From contig JAHBMJ010005113.1 of NCBI GenBank assembly GCA_018398765.1, positions 1 to 47,256 on the forward strand: a stretch of DNA of 47,256 nt. Reading direction: 5' to 3'. The notes beneath the pieces are model-generated. The model had not been told where the DNA came from and made no database searches. It saw nothing but the letters and a program-made list of their open reading frames with translations. A program made the position numbers and the translations under genes. The DNA comes from Chromera velia (Eukaryota; Sar; Chromeraceae). Shown piece by piece: positions 21,972 to 32,761 of the stretch. How positions within the stretch are numbered: position 1 is the first letter of the stretch; each line of letters opens with the position of its first letter.

Positions 21972-21976
21972 GTTTC
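21972..21976. repeat. Target-site duplication, left copy (GTTTC)
   Basis: The five bases GTTTC directly precede the 5' LTR and recur at 27735-27739 directly after the 3' LTR. This is the length expected for Ty3/Gypsy integration. Confidence 0.9.
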
Positions 21977-22296
21977 CGTTACGTTGTGGCTTGTACGGCG
22001 ATTTGATTACCCGCCAAACTTGCTAGAACTAGGACTGGGAAACTAACTTCGTAATACTAAGCCCGGCTGGCATTAATTAAGTGCACTAAGAGAATTAAGT
22101 GACAGACTGACAATACAGAGAAAGAAATAATAGACTTGCAATACAGAAATAAATAGAAGTATGCCGTACAGTCTTTGTCTATCTGTATCGCTTGAATGGA
22201 GTCCTTGGAAGTGAACTCTGACTGACAGACTTAAGGAGGTAAGGTATGATAAGTCTCCAACTAGACTACGTTCTTAGTCTAGGAGGAAATCTGACG
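21977..22296 (+). repeat. 5' LTR (320 bp)
   Basis: Aligns without gaps to 27415-27734, with eight transitions. It starts CGTTACGTTG and ends AATCTGACG, where the primer-binding site begins. An AATAAA at 22148-22153 could be the polyadenylation signal of the element's transcript. Confidence 0.96.
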
Positions 22297-22312
22297 TGGT
22301 AGCAGCAGAGCC
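22297..22312 (+). promoter_or_regulatory. Primer-binding site (initiator-tRNA-Met type)
   Basis: TGGTAGCAGCAGAGCC abuts the 5' LTR. It resembles the TGGTAGCAGAG or TGGTATCAGAGC sites complementary to the 3' end of initiator methionine tRNA in other retroelements, with a possible three-base duplication (CAG). Confidence 0.75.
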
Positions 22313-22375
22313 CCGGTCCTCCACCTCAGGGAGACCCCGCTCTGCCTCTCAACCGTTGTTTGAAGTGCAGGCAGG

Positions 22376-25300
22376 ATGGACCCATCTACTATCACTCCTG
22401 AGCTCATCCAGCAGCTCATTCAAACTCAACAGCAGCAGCAAGCTGAGATCTAGGCACTGCAGGTCCAAAACGGGCAGTTAACCCAACAGAATCAACAGCT
22501 GCACCAAGAGCTGATCAACCACCAGCAGACAGTCGTGACAGCACAATAAGGTACCGCGGGGAACAGCCCCCCAGCGGCCGTGAAGTCAAATTTGAAACCC
22601 AAAGAGCCGTTCACGTACGCAGGCAGCCGCAAACAACTCCCAGATTGGCTCCGTACAACCGAGAGATGGCTTCGCTTGTCGCGAGCGTCGGAAGCCGAGA
22701 AATGCGAAGCAGCATGTCAGTACCTATCCTGCCTCCTGCAGAGGTGGTACGAGCTCGAAAACCTCCGAACGCCGTTCCAGGGGTGGGAGAATTTCAAAGA
22801 GAGGATTAGGAAGAAGTTCAAAGACCCAAATGCTCAGACACGTTTGCGAGAGGAAGTCCGAGCAATGAAATGTGGGAACAAGACAGTACAGAAGTACACC
22901 GATGACTTCATAGAGAAGGCCATGCAGATTGAGGATGTCACAGAAGCCGACCTACTGCACGACTACCTCAGGGGATTGCCAACTGACATTTGTCTCGCTG
23001 TGAAGCGTCGGGGAGTCACGGGAATTGAGGCCGTCATGACAGTGGCGGACAAGGAAGACCAATTGATCAGAGGCGAGCGCGCAGATGAGGGCGGGCATGC
23101 GGTGCAACAGCGCAACACGGATGGGCCTGCACCGATGGAAATAGATAGATTGTCATGCTTATACGCGCTGTTGCACGAGCAGGTGCAGAGGCACATCAGA
23201 GAAGACAGATGTTTCAGCTGCCACCAACAGGGCCACCGGGCGAACAGGTGCCCAAAGTCCAACAACCGTCTCCTCCCCCAGCAGCACCGAAACTTCCCAT
23301 ACCAGTCATTTCAGCAGCAACAACAGCAGCATCGGAATGCCCCTCCCCATCCTGACAATCGGAATTTCAGGCACATGGGAGTCAGCAACCCTCTCATGCA
23401 ACCTCAGGGTCCGGTGGTGCCCTCAGGCCTCGCACCTTCGCCCATGCAGCACCAGCAGATATGGCAGCCTGCCGCACGCCCAGTCACTGACTTTCCGCCG
23501 GGGTTGTGGGGCTCGCAACAGCAGAATCAGAATGCAAGCATGCAGAACGGCTACCCGTTTCGCAGATACTACTCCACGAAGACCTCCCGCGCACCGGGGA
23601 AGCTCATCCGCTTCCACGGTCGGTTGGCAGGGGTCCCTGTTCGCTGTCTGTACGATCCTGGGGCAGATTCGAACTTCTTTGCCCATTCCGTTGCCGAGTC
23701 GAACCGCTTCACTCTCTGGGATCTCGATGAACCGACCGCATGCAAGGGTGGGTTGAACGGGGGACCGCAACTTCCGATTTCCCAGGAGGTCAAAGGCCTT
23801 CCCCTCTGCATCCAGGGCTTCAGCGCGCCTCTGGATCTCACAGTAGTCGATCTGGACGATGATTACGATGTTCTGTTGGGGATGCTCTTCTGTGAGGAGT
23901 ATATTCCTATCCCACATTACCGTGAGAAGGCCCTCATGATCCCCGCGTGTGAGTCGCCGACCGGGAGAGACTTGCTCCTGCTTGACAGCGAGGAGTACCC
24001 GGCAGAGGGGGAGGGGGAGGACTTCTTTAGTCAGAGAGAGCTCCGTCGGCTGATGAAGAGACCCAGTTCCCGTGTGCATCTATTCCGTCTCGAAGCAGTG
24101 CGGAAGGGGGGGGTGAGTGGTACGTTGGGGGTGCATTCCCTGCAGTCTGCCGGTAAGCCCGGAGACCCACCGCCCCTTTCATCTTTCCCTCCTGACCATC
24201 CCATCAATTCTTCGACCTACACGGGATTCCGAAAGCACCTCCAGAGCAAAGAAGTCCCACACAGCATCTGACCGGTTCTCGAGAAACATTTTGATCGATT
24301 CTCAGACGAGCTCCCGGGTCTCCCACCCCACCGAAAGATTGAGTGTGAGATCAAGCTCGAGGCAGGGCATTCTCCTCCTGTGAGAGCACCCTACCGACTG
24401 TCATACGGTCAGCTTGACGAACTGAGACGGCAGTTGGACTCATACCTAGAGAAAGGGCACATCCGCCCTTCGACAAGTCCATACGCTGCGCCAGTCCTGT
24501 TTGTGCAGAAGGCAGACGGGACGCAACGGATATGTATCGACTTCACGGGACTCAACAAGATCACAGTCCGCAACAAATTCCCCATTCCTCACCCAGAGGA
24601 GCTGCTGAGTCGCCTCCATGGCGCGAAATTTTTCTCGTCTCTGGACTTACGGCAATACTTCTATCAGACAAGGATCAGGGAGGGAGACGAGGAGAAGACG
24701 GCATTCGTCACAAGGTACGGCAGTTTTGAATGGCTGGTAATGCCGTTTGGCTTATGTAACATACCTTCCATCAGCATGCGTCTTATCACGGATGTGCTCA
24801 GACCACTCCTTGACAAGTGTGTTGTTGTGTTTATTGATGATGTTCTTGTTTTCAGCCGCACTCCGGAGGAGCATATCGAGCACATCAACCAAGTCCTTTC
24901 CCTTTTGAGGGAACACCAGCTCTACGTCAAGGTCTCTAAGTGCGCATGGCTTCGGACAGAGGCAAAATTTTTGGGGTTGGTGGTTGATGAGAAGGGGGTC
25001 AGACCGAGCTATGAGAAAATGCAAGGGCTCACTGAGTTCGCACGACCCACAGACCGCACTTCCCTGTGCCAGTTTCTGGGACTGGCCAATTGGTTCCGCC
25101 GGTTTGTCCCGAGGTTCTCGTTTCTTGCGGGGCCTCTCACATTCCTCCTCCAAGGAAACGTCCCCTTCGAATGGAAGACTGCACAGTCGCGTGCGTTTGC
25201 TGAGCTGAAGAAGGCAGTACAGGAGCATGCCACCCTTGCCCTCCCCGATCCCAGCAAGCCAGTCATTCTCGTACCCGACGCATCGCAGTCTGCAGGAGCC

Positions 25301-27379
25301 ATTGGGGCTGTCGCCCTCCAGAAGGACTGTACAACCGGGAGGTACCACCCCCTCGCTTTCGGCTCCCGCCGTCTGACATCTACGGAAGCCAAGTACCCCG
25401 TTCGAGAGTTGGAATTTCTAGCGATTGTGCATTTTGCAAAGGTGTGGAGACACTTCCTGTCTTCAGACTCCGAAATATGGACCGATCACCAGAGCTTCAC
25501 AAATTTCAGCCACCGATCGTTCGAATTTTGCTCCCTGCGAGTCCGACGCTGGATTGAGTTTATGCAAGAACTCGGCATCACTCCAAAGTACATCCCAGGG
25601 AGAGTAAACACGGTGGCAGACGCCCTTTCCCGAAACCCTCCTGCTGCACAGCAGCTCATGCCGTCTTCCGCCGAGGTTTCTCGCATGGGTCGCGCTCAGC
25701 ATCTGCCTGTACGTCCCAGGCCCCTGCCGGAGGCTATCCCGGTGTCTGTCCAACCCGTTGGCTCTTTGGGGGCAGAGTACGCTGATCTGCCCGATTTGGT
25801 TCCTGAGATTGAGGAGAGCCAAACTCCAGTTAGGGAGGGAGATGGGCAGCAGTCTCGGGTGGGGATGGAGTTGCAGAGTTTGACGGTCTCCGCCACACAG
25901 TCACAGGCATTCCTTGATGCCTGCAGGAGGGAATACTCAGCCGATCCCTTCTTCCACCCTGTCCTTCAGCATCTGTCACAGCAGCACCCACCCGCCCCCA
26001 CCCCTGATTTTGCCCTTCGTTTGCGAGGCATGTCGCTTCGTGCCGGTCTCCTGTATTTTGAGGGGAATCGTCTCTGTATCCCTAGATCTCAGCAGGGGAC
26101 TGTGATGGCTGGGGTGCACTCCCCTCCGCACGCTGCTCACTTTGGGATGGGGAAGACCTATCAGAAGGTGGCGTCATTGTACTACTGGCCCAAGATGTGG
26201 AGGTCAGTCGCTTCTTTTGTTCGTGCGTGCGATCGGTGTCAGAGAAGCAAGGGTCCCACTGTGGCCTGCCCCGGGCTTCTGCAGCCCCTCCCTATCCCTT
26301 CACGACCTTGGGAGTCGACTTGCATTGACTGCCTTACTGACTTGCCGCCTTCCGGTGATGAGGGGTTTGATGCGATTCTTGTGGTGCTTTGCCGGCTCAT
26401 TAAAGCAGTCGTCTTAATTCCCACTCACAGCACAGCAGGAGCAGAGGAGACCGCGTGGATCTACCGCCAGCACGTTTCGTGCAAGAAGAGCTTCCAGCGT
26501 CATATCGTCTGCGACCGTGACCCCCGTTTTGTCGCCCGTTTTTGGCAGACCCTCCATGCCTCCAGCGGCTCAGAAGTCGATTTTGCAACTGCATCGCATC
26601 ATGACACAGCGGGTGCCGCAGAGAGAATGAATCGCACCCTCGAGGAGGCTTTGCGGTGTCTGGTAGACACGAAGCACTCCCGGTGGTCTGAATTTCTATG
26701 TGATGTGGAGTTTGCATACAACTCCTCTGTCCATGAGGGGACTGGTTTTGCGCCCCTCGCTCTCGATGGTGGGAAGTCCCCGCTCATCCCTCCTGCTCTC
26801 AATCTCCCAGTCTCAGTCGAACCTTCTTTCGACGCAAAGGAATTTCTGGAGGAGCACAACCAGATGATCGCTGCAGCGAGAGATTCACTCCGCTTAGCCC
26901 AACAAGTCATGATCCGAAACGCCAATCGCCGTCAGCGTCCCGCCGAAAACATCCGAGTAGGAGATTACGTCCTGGTGCACCGCACGTGGTGGCCATGTCC
27001 TGTGGGGAAGGGGGAGGAATATGCCAGGAAGCTTGATTCAGTCTGGTTTGGTCCGTTTGAAGTTGAGACCGTTCTGCCTCGAGACAATCTGGAGGTTGTT
27101 TTGCCTGCTGGGAGCAGGAAACACCCTATCATTCACACATCGTTGTGCAAGCCTTACCGTCAGCCGAGTGGGGAGACTCGCCCCCCATCTGTCCGCATGC
27201 CTGCTTGGGCCGAGGAGGAGTATGAAGTCGAGAAAATCTTTACAGTCCGAGGGAGGGGCAAGGCCAAGCAGTACAAGGTTCTCTAGAGGGGATACCCATT
27301 AGAAGACGCATCATGGGAGCCCCTGTCGTCATTGAAGAATGCAAAACAAGCGATTGCCAATTTCCATGCTTCGGCCTGA
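22376..27379 (+). pseudogene. Retrotransposon gag-pol polyprotein, four in-frame stops
   Basis: A single frame of 1668 codons from ATG 22376 to TGA 27377, interrupted by TAG 22451, TAA 22547, TGA 24269 and TAG 27284. Gag: a Gln-rich N-terminus, a capsid with YTDDFIEKA-type helices, and a CX2CX4HX4C knuckle (23210-23251). Protease: YDPGAD at 23651-23668, where D-S/T-G is usual. Reverse transcriptase: LDLRQYFYQ and the catalytic FIDD (24830-24841). RNase H: PDASQSAGAIGAV and RELEFLAI. Integrase: an HHCC zinc domain ending CDRCQRSK, then a D,D,E core (CIDCLTDLP, CDRDPRFV, AAERMNRTLEE). Chromodomain: YEVEKIFTVRGRG from 27221, cut at its conserved tryptophan position by TAG. Gag and pol share one frame, so no frameshift signal is needed. 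Confidence 0.95.
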
Positions 27380-27395
27380 GTGAGGCGCACAGGCC

Positions 27396-27414
27396 ATGGA
27401 GGAGGGAGAGGGCA
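27396..27414 (+). promoter_or_regulatory. Polypurine tract
   Basis: GGAGGAGGGAGAGGG followed by CA lies directly before the 3' LTR. It is the expected primer for plus-strand DNA synthesis. Confidence 0.85.
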
Positions 27415-27734
27415 CGTTACGTTGTGGCTTGTACGGCGATTTGATCACCTGCCAAACTTGCTAGAACTGGGACTGGGAAACTAACTTCGCAATACTAAGC
27501 CCGGCCGGCATTAATTAAGTGCACTAAGAGAATTAAGTGACAGACTGACAATACAGAGAAAGAAATAATAGACTTGCAATACAGAAATAAATAGAAGCAT
27601 GCCGTACAGTCTTTGTCCATCTGTATCGCTTGAATGGAGTCCTTGGAAGTGAACTCTGACTGACAGACTTAAGGAGGTAAGGTACGATAAGTCTCCAACT
27701 AGACTACGTTCTTAGTCTAGGAGGAAATCTGACG
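27415..27734 (+). repeat. 3' LTR (320 bp)
   Basis: Same length as the 5' LTR and about 97.5 % identical by hand count (eight transitions). It is followed directly by GTTTC, the right target duplication. Confidence 0.96.
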
Positions 27735-27739
27735 GTTTC
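27735..27739. repeat. Target-site duplication, right copy (GTTTC)
   Basis: Matches 21972-21976. Removing the element and one copy would leave host sequence ...CTTTCT-GTTTC-GTTATGTGG.... Confidence 0.9.
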
Positions 27740-28671
27740 GTTATGTGGAAAGTCCTTTGGAGAGTCGATTGGAGCAGCGTTTGCTACAAAAACATCGCTG
27801 CTTTCCATGAAGAGGGGTACCACATACTGGGCAGTCTTTTTATTTTAGAACTTCTGTTATCTGAATCAATATACAGTTCAAGTTCTAGTCAGTTGCAGCG
27901 ATTCAAGAATTGTACTCAAAAAAGATTGTCTTAGAAGTCAGGTGAACTCTTTCAATCATGCTCAGATACACTTTACTGGGGACTCTGGCTCTGACTAAAC
28001 AGGATTTCAGACATTACTGTCGACTTTAGTTCCTTCTTCATCTTTTTGATTTCTCTGCATGAAACTTTGATTCCGCATGTATGTATGCATGCAGACGGGC
28101 ATCCTCTTTTTTTTGTTTTTTTTTGCCGCGCGCAATGCGCACCGCGCGGATAGGAACAGATAATTGCACGTAGCATGTGGTCGAGAGCTCTCATACATAA
28201 ACCTAGTGTTTTGTCAATTAATTAATTCTGTCGATTTGGCTTCCCAAAAACGTAACGCGCGCTGGGAGTCAGACGGGAGTATAGTATAGTAAGATTTTCT
28301 TCGCTTTTCCGGGGCGCGCTCATGATCGCTCAGCGCGAGGAGACGGATCGAGACGCGCGGAGACGGCTTGCACATGCATGATGCTCTAGCTGCAATGATG
28401 AGTCGATCCGACATGATCCGACACATAATCCGGTCGACACAGACGGCATCTTTATTCATAGCACTTATCAGCGAGCGTCACTCAGCATCTCTCAAATTAT
28501 AATGTATATCGGTGTATCAGTTCTTGCGTTTCCCTGCCGGCCAGGCCAAGTTCAAGGAAAGTCTTCTAAACGTCCAAAAGAGACCTCGTATGTAGTGCAT
28601 AGACGGTAGATTCATCAGCCTAGCTCCCGGGTTCGTCTCAGCACTTCTTTGAACAGTTGACAGTGCCTTCA
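27740..28671. other. Intergenic between the retrotransposon and the MYND gene
   Basis: No supported gene. A GC palindrome, CCGCGCGCAATGCGCACCGC followed by GCGG, lies at about 28126-28149. Near-perfect CG-rich motifs (GCGCGCTCATGATCGCTCAGC) follow at about 28312-28332. The promoter of the MYND gene should be here; no TATA-like element stands out. Confidence 0.4.
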
Positions 28672-30210
28672 ATGGCGTCGGCGCGTGAGTTTGAGGGTCT
28701 GAATGAGTCGCAACAGCAGGCATTGGTCTGCAGGGACTATTCGCACAGGGAGGAGGAGCGGGTACGCCAGCACCCCCCTCCACCCCTTTGGGACGAAAAC
28801 GTTCCTGTGAAATTCCAGAAGAAGTCGTTCGTCTTCACAGAACAAATGAAGGCGGTTGAGAAGGCGCTTGTCATGGACAGCTGTCCTCCGAACAAGCTGG
28901 AAGTTGTCGCCCCACAGAACACCCCCTTTGCAGCGGAGGTCCCCCTTCCGTTGTTGCTGATGGCCACGCTCAGCGGGGACTTGCCCCTGCTATCGGCACT
29001 TGGGCGCTTCAACATTGACCTCAACTGGGAGTACACGTTTGCAGGTCGTGCCACCACACCCCTTTTATTCCTTCTGACTCTCGAGAAGGGTGGAGCCCTG
29101 AATTCGATGCGTATAGAGGGGACCACATGCAGTGATGTGGTGGAGTGGCTGTGCTCTCGAGGGGCTGACGTGAAGAAGACCGATGGGTCGGGAACAGCTC
29201 CTCTGTCCCTCGCTCTCCGTACCCGCCCAGTGGAAATGGGCGTGTGCAAAACGTTGCTTCGTTTTGGTGCCAGAGCGGCTCTGTTGTCCGAATGCACTGA
29301 CAGGGTCGCGAGGAAGGCCCTGCAGACCTTCGCAAAGAACCTTGGGCCCAGCGCACCCCCCCCCCTCTTGTGCCCTTGCGGCAACGACGTGGCAGTCTCG
29401 GACTGTCACGGATCGGCCGATGGGGTCCCGGCGCATCCGCGTATGCTTTGCATGTGCCAGAGCGGCAAACGGTACGGCAAGTGCTGCCAGAGAAGGCGGT
29501 ACTTCTGGAGGGAGACCCTCTCTGACGCCATCCCACCTCCCCGACCCATCGTCAACCCCTCAGCAGTTGAGACCATCAAGTCATATATGAAGCTTCGCGA
29601 GCATGAACTCCGCGCAGAGGGGAGGTCTGATGAGGAAATCAGATCGGCCAAGCTCTTCCCGAAGGGAACTTCTGAGTTTATGCGCACAGCAGGGGCCCTC
29701 CGTCTGCAGCGCCTCGCCTCCGAGGCCCGTGCGGCAGGAGATCTCCGCCTGGATCCCTGCTCCATCTGGTGCTTGACGCACCCGCGAAACGATTTTCTCT
29801 TCGCTCGGCCCTGGCGGGTCGAAGGGGTGATGCGTCTCGACAAGGAGGAGTGCAAAAAGAGGCAGGCGGACTGGAACGCGGCAGTGGACGATTACATCTC
29901 GCAGCGGTCACTGCAGAGTGACGACAGGACTGCTGACGAGATTGCACGGCTGAATAAGGTCGGGTGGGCTGGGGGGGCCCTGTACCGTGTGTGCAGCAAC
30001 AAGGGGTGTGAGAACACGGAGAAGACGGGGGGGGAGTTTCAGAGCTGCAGCAAGTGCAAGCTTATGCCTTATTGTTGTAGAGACTGCCAGAAAGTCGATT
30101 GGGGGAGGCACAAGAAGGAATGCGGAGAGACCCACACGGAACCGCCTCTTCCATCTACTGCGGCTTTGGAAGAGGTCGCAGCCCAACTTATGCAGTCGCT
30201 GCAGTTGTAG
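28672..30210 (+). CDS. Ankyrin-repeat / SEC-C / MYND zinc-finger protein
   Basis: A single uninterrupted frame of 512 residues from ATG 28672 (the first ATG in frame) to TAG 30208. Residues ~90-200 look like three ankyrin repeats (PLLLMATLSGDLPLL, TPLLFLLTLEKGG, APLSLALRTR...LLRFGA). A SEC-C-like zinc motif follows: LLCPCGND, then CMCQSGKRYGKCC at 260-272. The C-terminal MYND finger spans 441-485 with all expected Cys/His (CSNKGC, CSKC, YCCRDCQKVDW, H, C). Ankyrin and MYND modules mediate protein contacts; SEC-C is a short metal-binding motif. No catalytic SET domain is present, so it is not a SMYD-type methyltransferase. It is likely an adaptor, with unknown partners. The gene has no introns while three well-supported neighbours have four to eleven, which could reflect origin by retroposition. 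Confidence 0.88.
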   Translation: MASAREFEGLNESQQQALVCRDYSHREEERVRQHPPPPLWDENVPVKFQKKSFVFTEQMKAVEKALVMDSCPPNKLEVVAPQNTPFAAEVPLPLLLMATLSGDLPLLSALGRFNIDLNWEYTFAGRATTPLLFLLTLEKGGALNSMRIEGTTCSDVVEWLCSRGADVKKTDGSGTAPLSLALRTRPVEMGVCKTLLRFGARAALLSECTDRVARKALQTFAKNLGPSAPPPLLCPCGNDVAVSDCHGSADGVPAHPRMLCMCQSGKRYGKCCQRRRYFWRETLSDAIPPPRPIVNPSAVETIKSYMKLREHELRAEGRSDEEIRSAKLFPKGTSEFMRTAGALRLQRLASEARAAGDLRLDPCSIWCLTHPRNDFLFARPWRVEGVMRLDKEECKKRQADWNAAVDDYISQRSLQSDDRTADEIARLNKVGWAGGALYRVCSNKGCENTEKTGGEFQSCSKCKLMPYCCRDCQKVDWGRHKKECGETHTEPPLPSTAALEEVAAQLMQSLQL

Positions 30211-30817
30211 TTGTAGTTAAATATCTTCTCACTGCCGCCGACACTGCGTGTACACAAGTATAAAAAATCAATAGAAACCCCATGGACCATGATTCATGAT
30301 GAATAATGAATTAGGATTGATGTCGTGGGTTGCCTTAGATCTTAAGTTCAAAGTTTTGGCTTTAAGTCTCTATGAGCCTCTTTCAATAAGTAGTTATATA
30401 AGTAGTGGAAGAGGATAATTATAAGATACTTGATTATTACCTTGATAGCTAGAGGCCATCAAAAAATTAAATAAAAACCGACCTACTAGGTTGAACGATG
30501 ATTCGAACCCCCCTCTTCCAAGTCTCTTCTCTTTGGCTTCCCCTATTGACGTCGGTGATGTGTACGTTATTCATGCAAGATGCAAGCATTAAATATATGT
30601 AAAGCTTGAACAGCTAATTGTTGTTTATAACTGTCACTGTTCTTTATCATGTGTTATATGGTTTGTGCCCTCAGACTAGTAGTTTGTGCCCCCCATCCAC
30701 GTCCCCCCTTTGAAGGGGGTCCAACTGGTCGACCCTCTCGCTGTATTATCTAGGCTCTGCACTCTAAAAAAAAAAGAAAAGAAAAAAAAAATAAATGGTA
30801 TACTCATAATAGCCTCA

Positions 30818-30820
<3 letters not shown>
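30211..30820. other. Intergenic, no gene recognised
   Basis: AT-rich 3' flank of the MYND gene. An A-rich run lies at 30766-30791. No further feature is supported. Confidence 0.4.
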
Positions 30821-30823
<3 letters not shown>

Positions 30824-30862
<39 letters not shown>

Positions 30863-31058
30863 ACAACAATTGTTGTTTTTCAAGCAACACTGTGCAACAC
30901 TCTTTGCAACATCTGAGCAACACTCTAGCAACAGCTTAACAACACCTGAATGAAGGTTATTCTTTATATAAAAATATGCATCAGTCTTTAATACTCTTTG
31001 CAACATGTGGACAACACCCCTGCAACACTTTGACAACACTTGAACAACAGTTGTTTGT
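30824..31058 (+). repeat. (AT)n tract and two CAACA 11-bp-period arrays
   Basis: (TA)n spans about 30824-30858. From 30884 to about 30950 the motif CAACA recurs every 10-12 bases (CAACACTGTG, CAACACTCTTTG, CAACATCTGAG, CAACACTCTAG, CAACAGCTTAA, CAACACCTGAA). It resumes at 31001-31058 with an 11-base period. The same motif is found at 37486-37505 and, inverted, at 46770-46930. Confidence 0.85.
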
Positions 31059-31463
31059 CTGATCTATAAAAAAAAAATCTATAAAAAAAAAATTGATACC
31101 CATATTTTTTAAATGTCTTTTTACAATGTGGAGCCTAGTGTATTATTATTGTAGAAGAAACTCAGCCTTATATGATTGAATAATATAATAATTCGATTTG
31201 GTTTCATTAATTGTTTTAAGTTAATTCGATTTGATCTAGGATTTGATTTGAGTTGAGTTCAAGTTAAGTTCGTTAAAGCTGGTAAGCCGATTCAAGCCTA
31301 TAATTTCAAGGGTCCAAACACCTGGATGGGCTCTAGCCATACAACTATACATGTATAGATTCTTCAAATGGGGGAAACCGCATTTAAGATCCGTTCCTAG
31401 CATGTCCGCCTCTCTCTCTTACTCTTCCTTCCATCTACGTACCGTTACAACACCCCTAGCTAT

Positions 31464-32761
31464 GGTTGGTAAATGCTACGGGCGATAAATGCCATTATCG
31501 ACACTAAACGTATAAACAGCACTGATCGACAACGATATTTATGTTTCAATATAGTGCCGACCTAGGTGCCGACATTTCATAGTTTGCCTGGACTAACACT
31601 GTTAATCTTCGACAAAAGTATACCAAAGTTGTCAAACTAGATCAAACCATAATCAAACCTATGACTTTCCTTTTGGCTTCTAGTTTTAACTTTCTCAAAT
31701 TTTTGAATTCTGAAAGTGTTTTAACTGACATTGTCACCACAACCTATTTATCATCAAGTAACTCAGTGTGACTGACTAAAATCGATCTAAATTTAGTTAA
31801 AATTATGTCTACAAGTCTAGCCACAAGTCTGTTTTCATTCAGGTTGTTGGACTGGGGGAATGCCTAGAATGGTAAAACAATCATAATGATTACCCGATTC
31901 TCGGGCTGACCAAAGGATGTAGGCATCTCTGCGTATCCCTGCACATCTAGGCATCTTTCTTGTTAGTGCCACTCTCCTGTATTGGTTGCCTTTTTGGATG
32001 TAAACATGGATGAGTGTTTGGAGGAGATGGGACAAGAGAAGGATCTCATAATACCCCCTCCAGATGTTAACATGCCGAATCGCTTCGGCATACAATGTCA
32101 CGTCAGGCCCCCCCCCCCCCNNNNNNNNNNNNNNNNNNNNNNNNNNNNNNNNNNNNNNNNNNNNNNNNNNNNNNNNNNNNNNNNNNNNNNNNNNNNNNNN
32201 NNNNNNNNNNNNNNNNNNNNNNNNNNNNNNNNNNNNNNNNNNNNNNNNNNNNNNNNCCCGTGAGAGTGGGAGACTTGTCAAATAAACAATCACGGTGACA
32301 GACCTGCACCGTACAGACTAAAAAAATCATTGAAAAAAGAAGAGATGAATAGATTAAGTATATGATGGACGGATTGCCCGATGAAGGATAAAAATGGATT
32401 AAAAGCTCACGATAAACTCTTCGATCAATCATTATATATTGATATATACATGCAGTATGAGAGAGACATCTCGATCGATCCGGCCGCATTGAAAAATTAA
32501 TTTATGCACATGCATGCATGCATACAAATTTAATACCAATTAACTGCATGCATGCAAAAAACGCACACGCGCATGAAAATAAACGCTTTTTACGCGCGCG
32601 TTTTGCGCGTCTGATCCCTAGTCTGATCTATTGATATCTATAGACTGCACACTAAATGCCACTTTGGTACACTTTGGCTATAAAATGCCGTTTCAAATGC
32701 CGATGTCGGCACTAGAGGTGTTGCAAATGTCGACATTCGGCACTGACGGCATTTACCAACC
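31464..32761. mobile_element. Candidate DNA-transposon remnant with short inverted ends, containing the assembly gap
   Basis: GGTTGGTAAATGC at 31464-31476 is the perfect inverse of 32749-32761. Inside both ends the phrase GTGCCGACAT and its inverse recur (31554-31580 and 32695-32740). No clear target duplication is visible. The interior includes 136 unknown bases, so coding capacity cannot be judged. Candidate only. Confidence 0.4.
32121..32256. other. Assembly gap (136 N)
   Basis: Run of N preceded directly by twelve C. A homopolymer or GC-rich structure probably stopped the assembly. Reading frames drawn through this gap are meaningless. Confidence 0.99.

Larger units (their letters stand above)
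21977..27734 (+). mobile_element. Complete Ty3/Gypsy chromovirus LTR retrotransposon (5758 bp)
   Basis: Two 320-bp LTRs, a primer-binding site, a gag-pol reading frame in the order capsid, zinc knuckle, protease, reverse transcriptase, RNase H, integrase, chromodomain, then a polypurine tract; all flanked by a 5-bp target duplication. Integrase after reverse transcriptase plus a C-terminal chromodomain places it in the chromovirus branch of Ty3/Gypsy. LTR termini are CGT...ACG, not TG...CA. The LTRs differ at eight positions, all transitions, so the insertion is fairly young. Four in-frame stops make this copy non-autonomous unless some are suppressed. Confidence 0.97.

Noticed and set aside
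22451-22549. Reassigned stop codons (TAG/TAA read as glutamine) in the retrotransposon gag
   Set aside because: TAG also replaces a conserved Trp at 27284 and ends the MYND gene at 30208, while the other host genes end normally in TGA with no internal TAG or TAA. Ordinary nonsense mutation is the simpler reading.
14555-30502. tRNA genes suggested by GGTTCGAATC-like B boxes (minus strand near 14560, 20850 and 30495)
   Set aside because: None has a matching T stem, acceptor stem or an A box at the right distance. They may be SINE remnants or chance.
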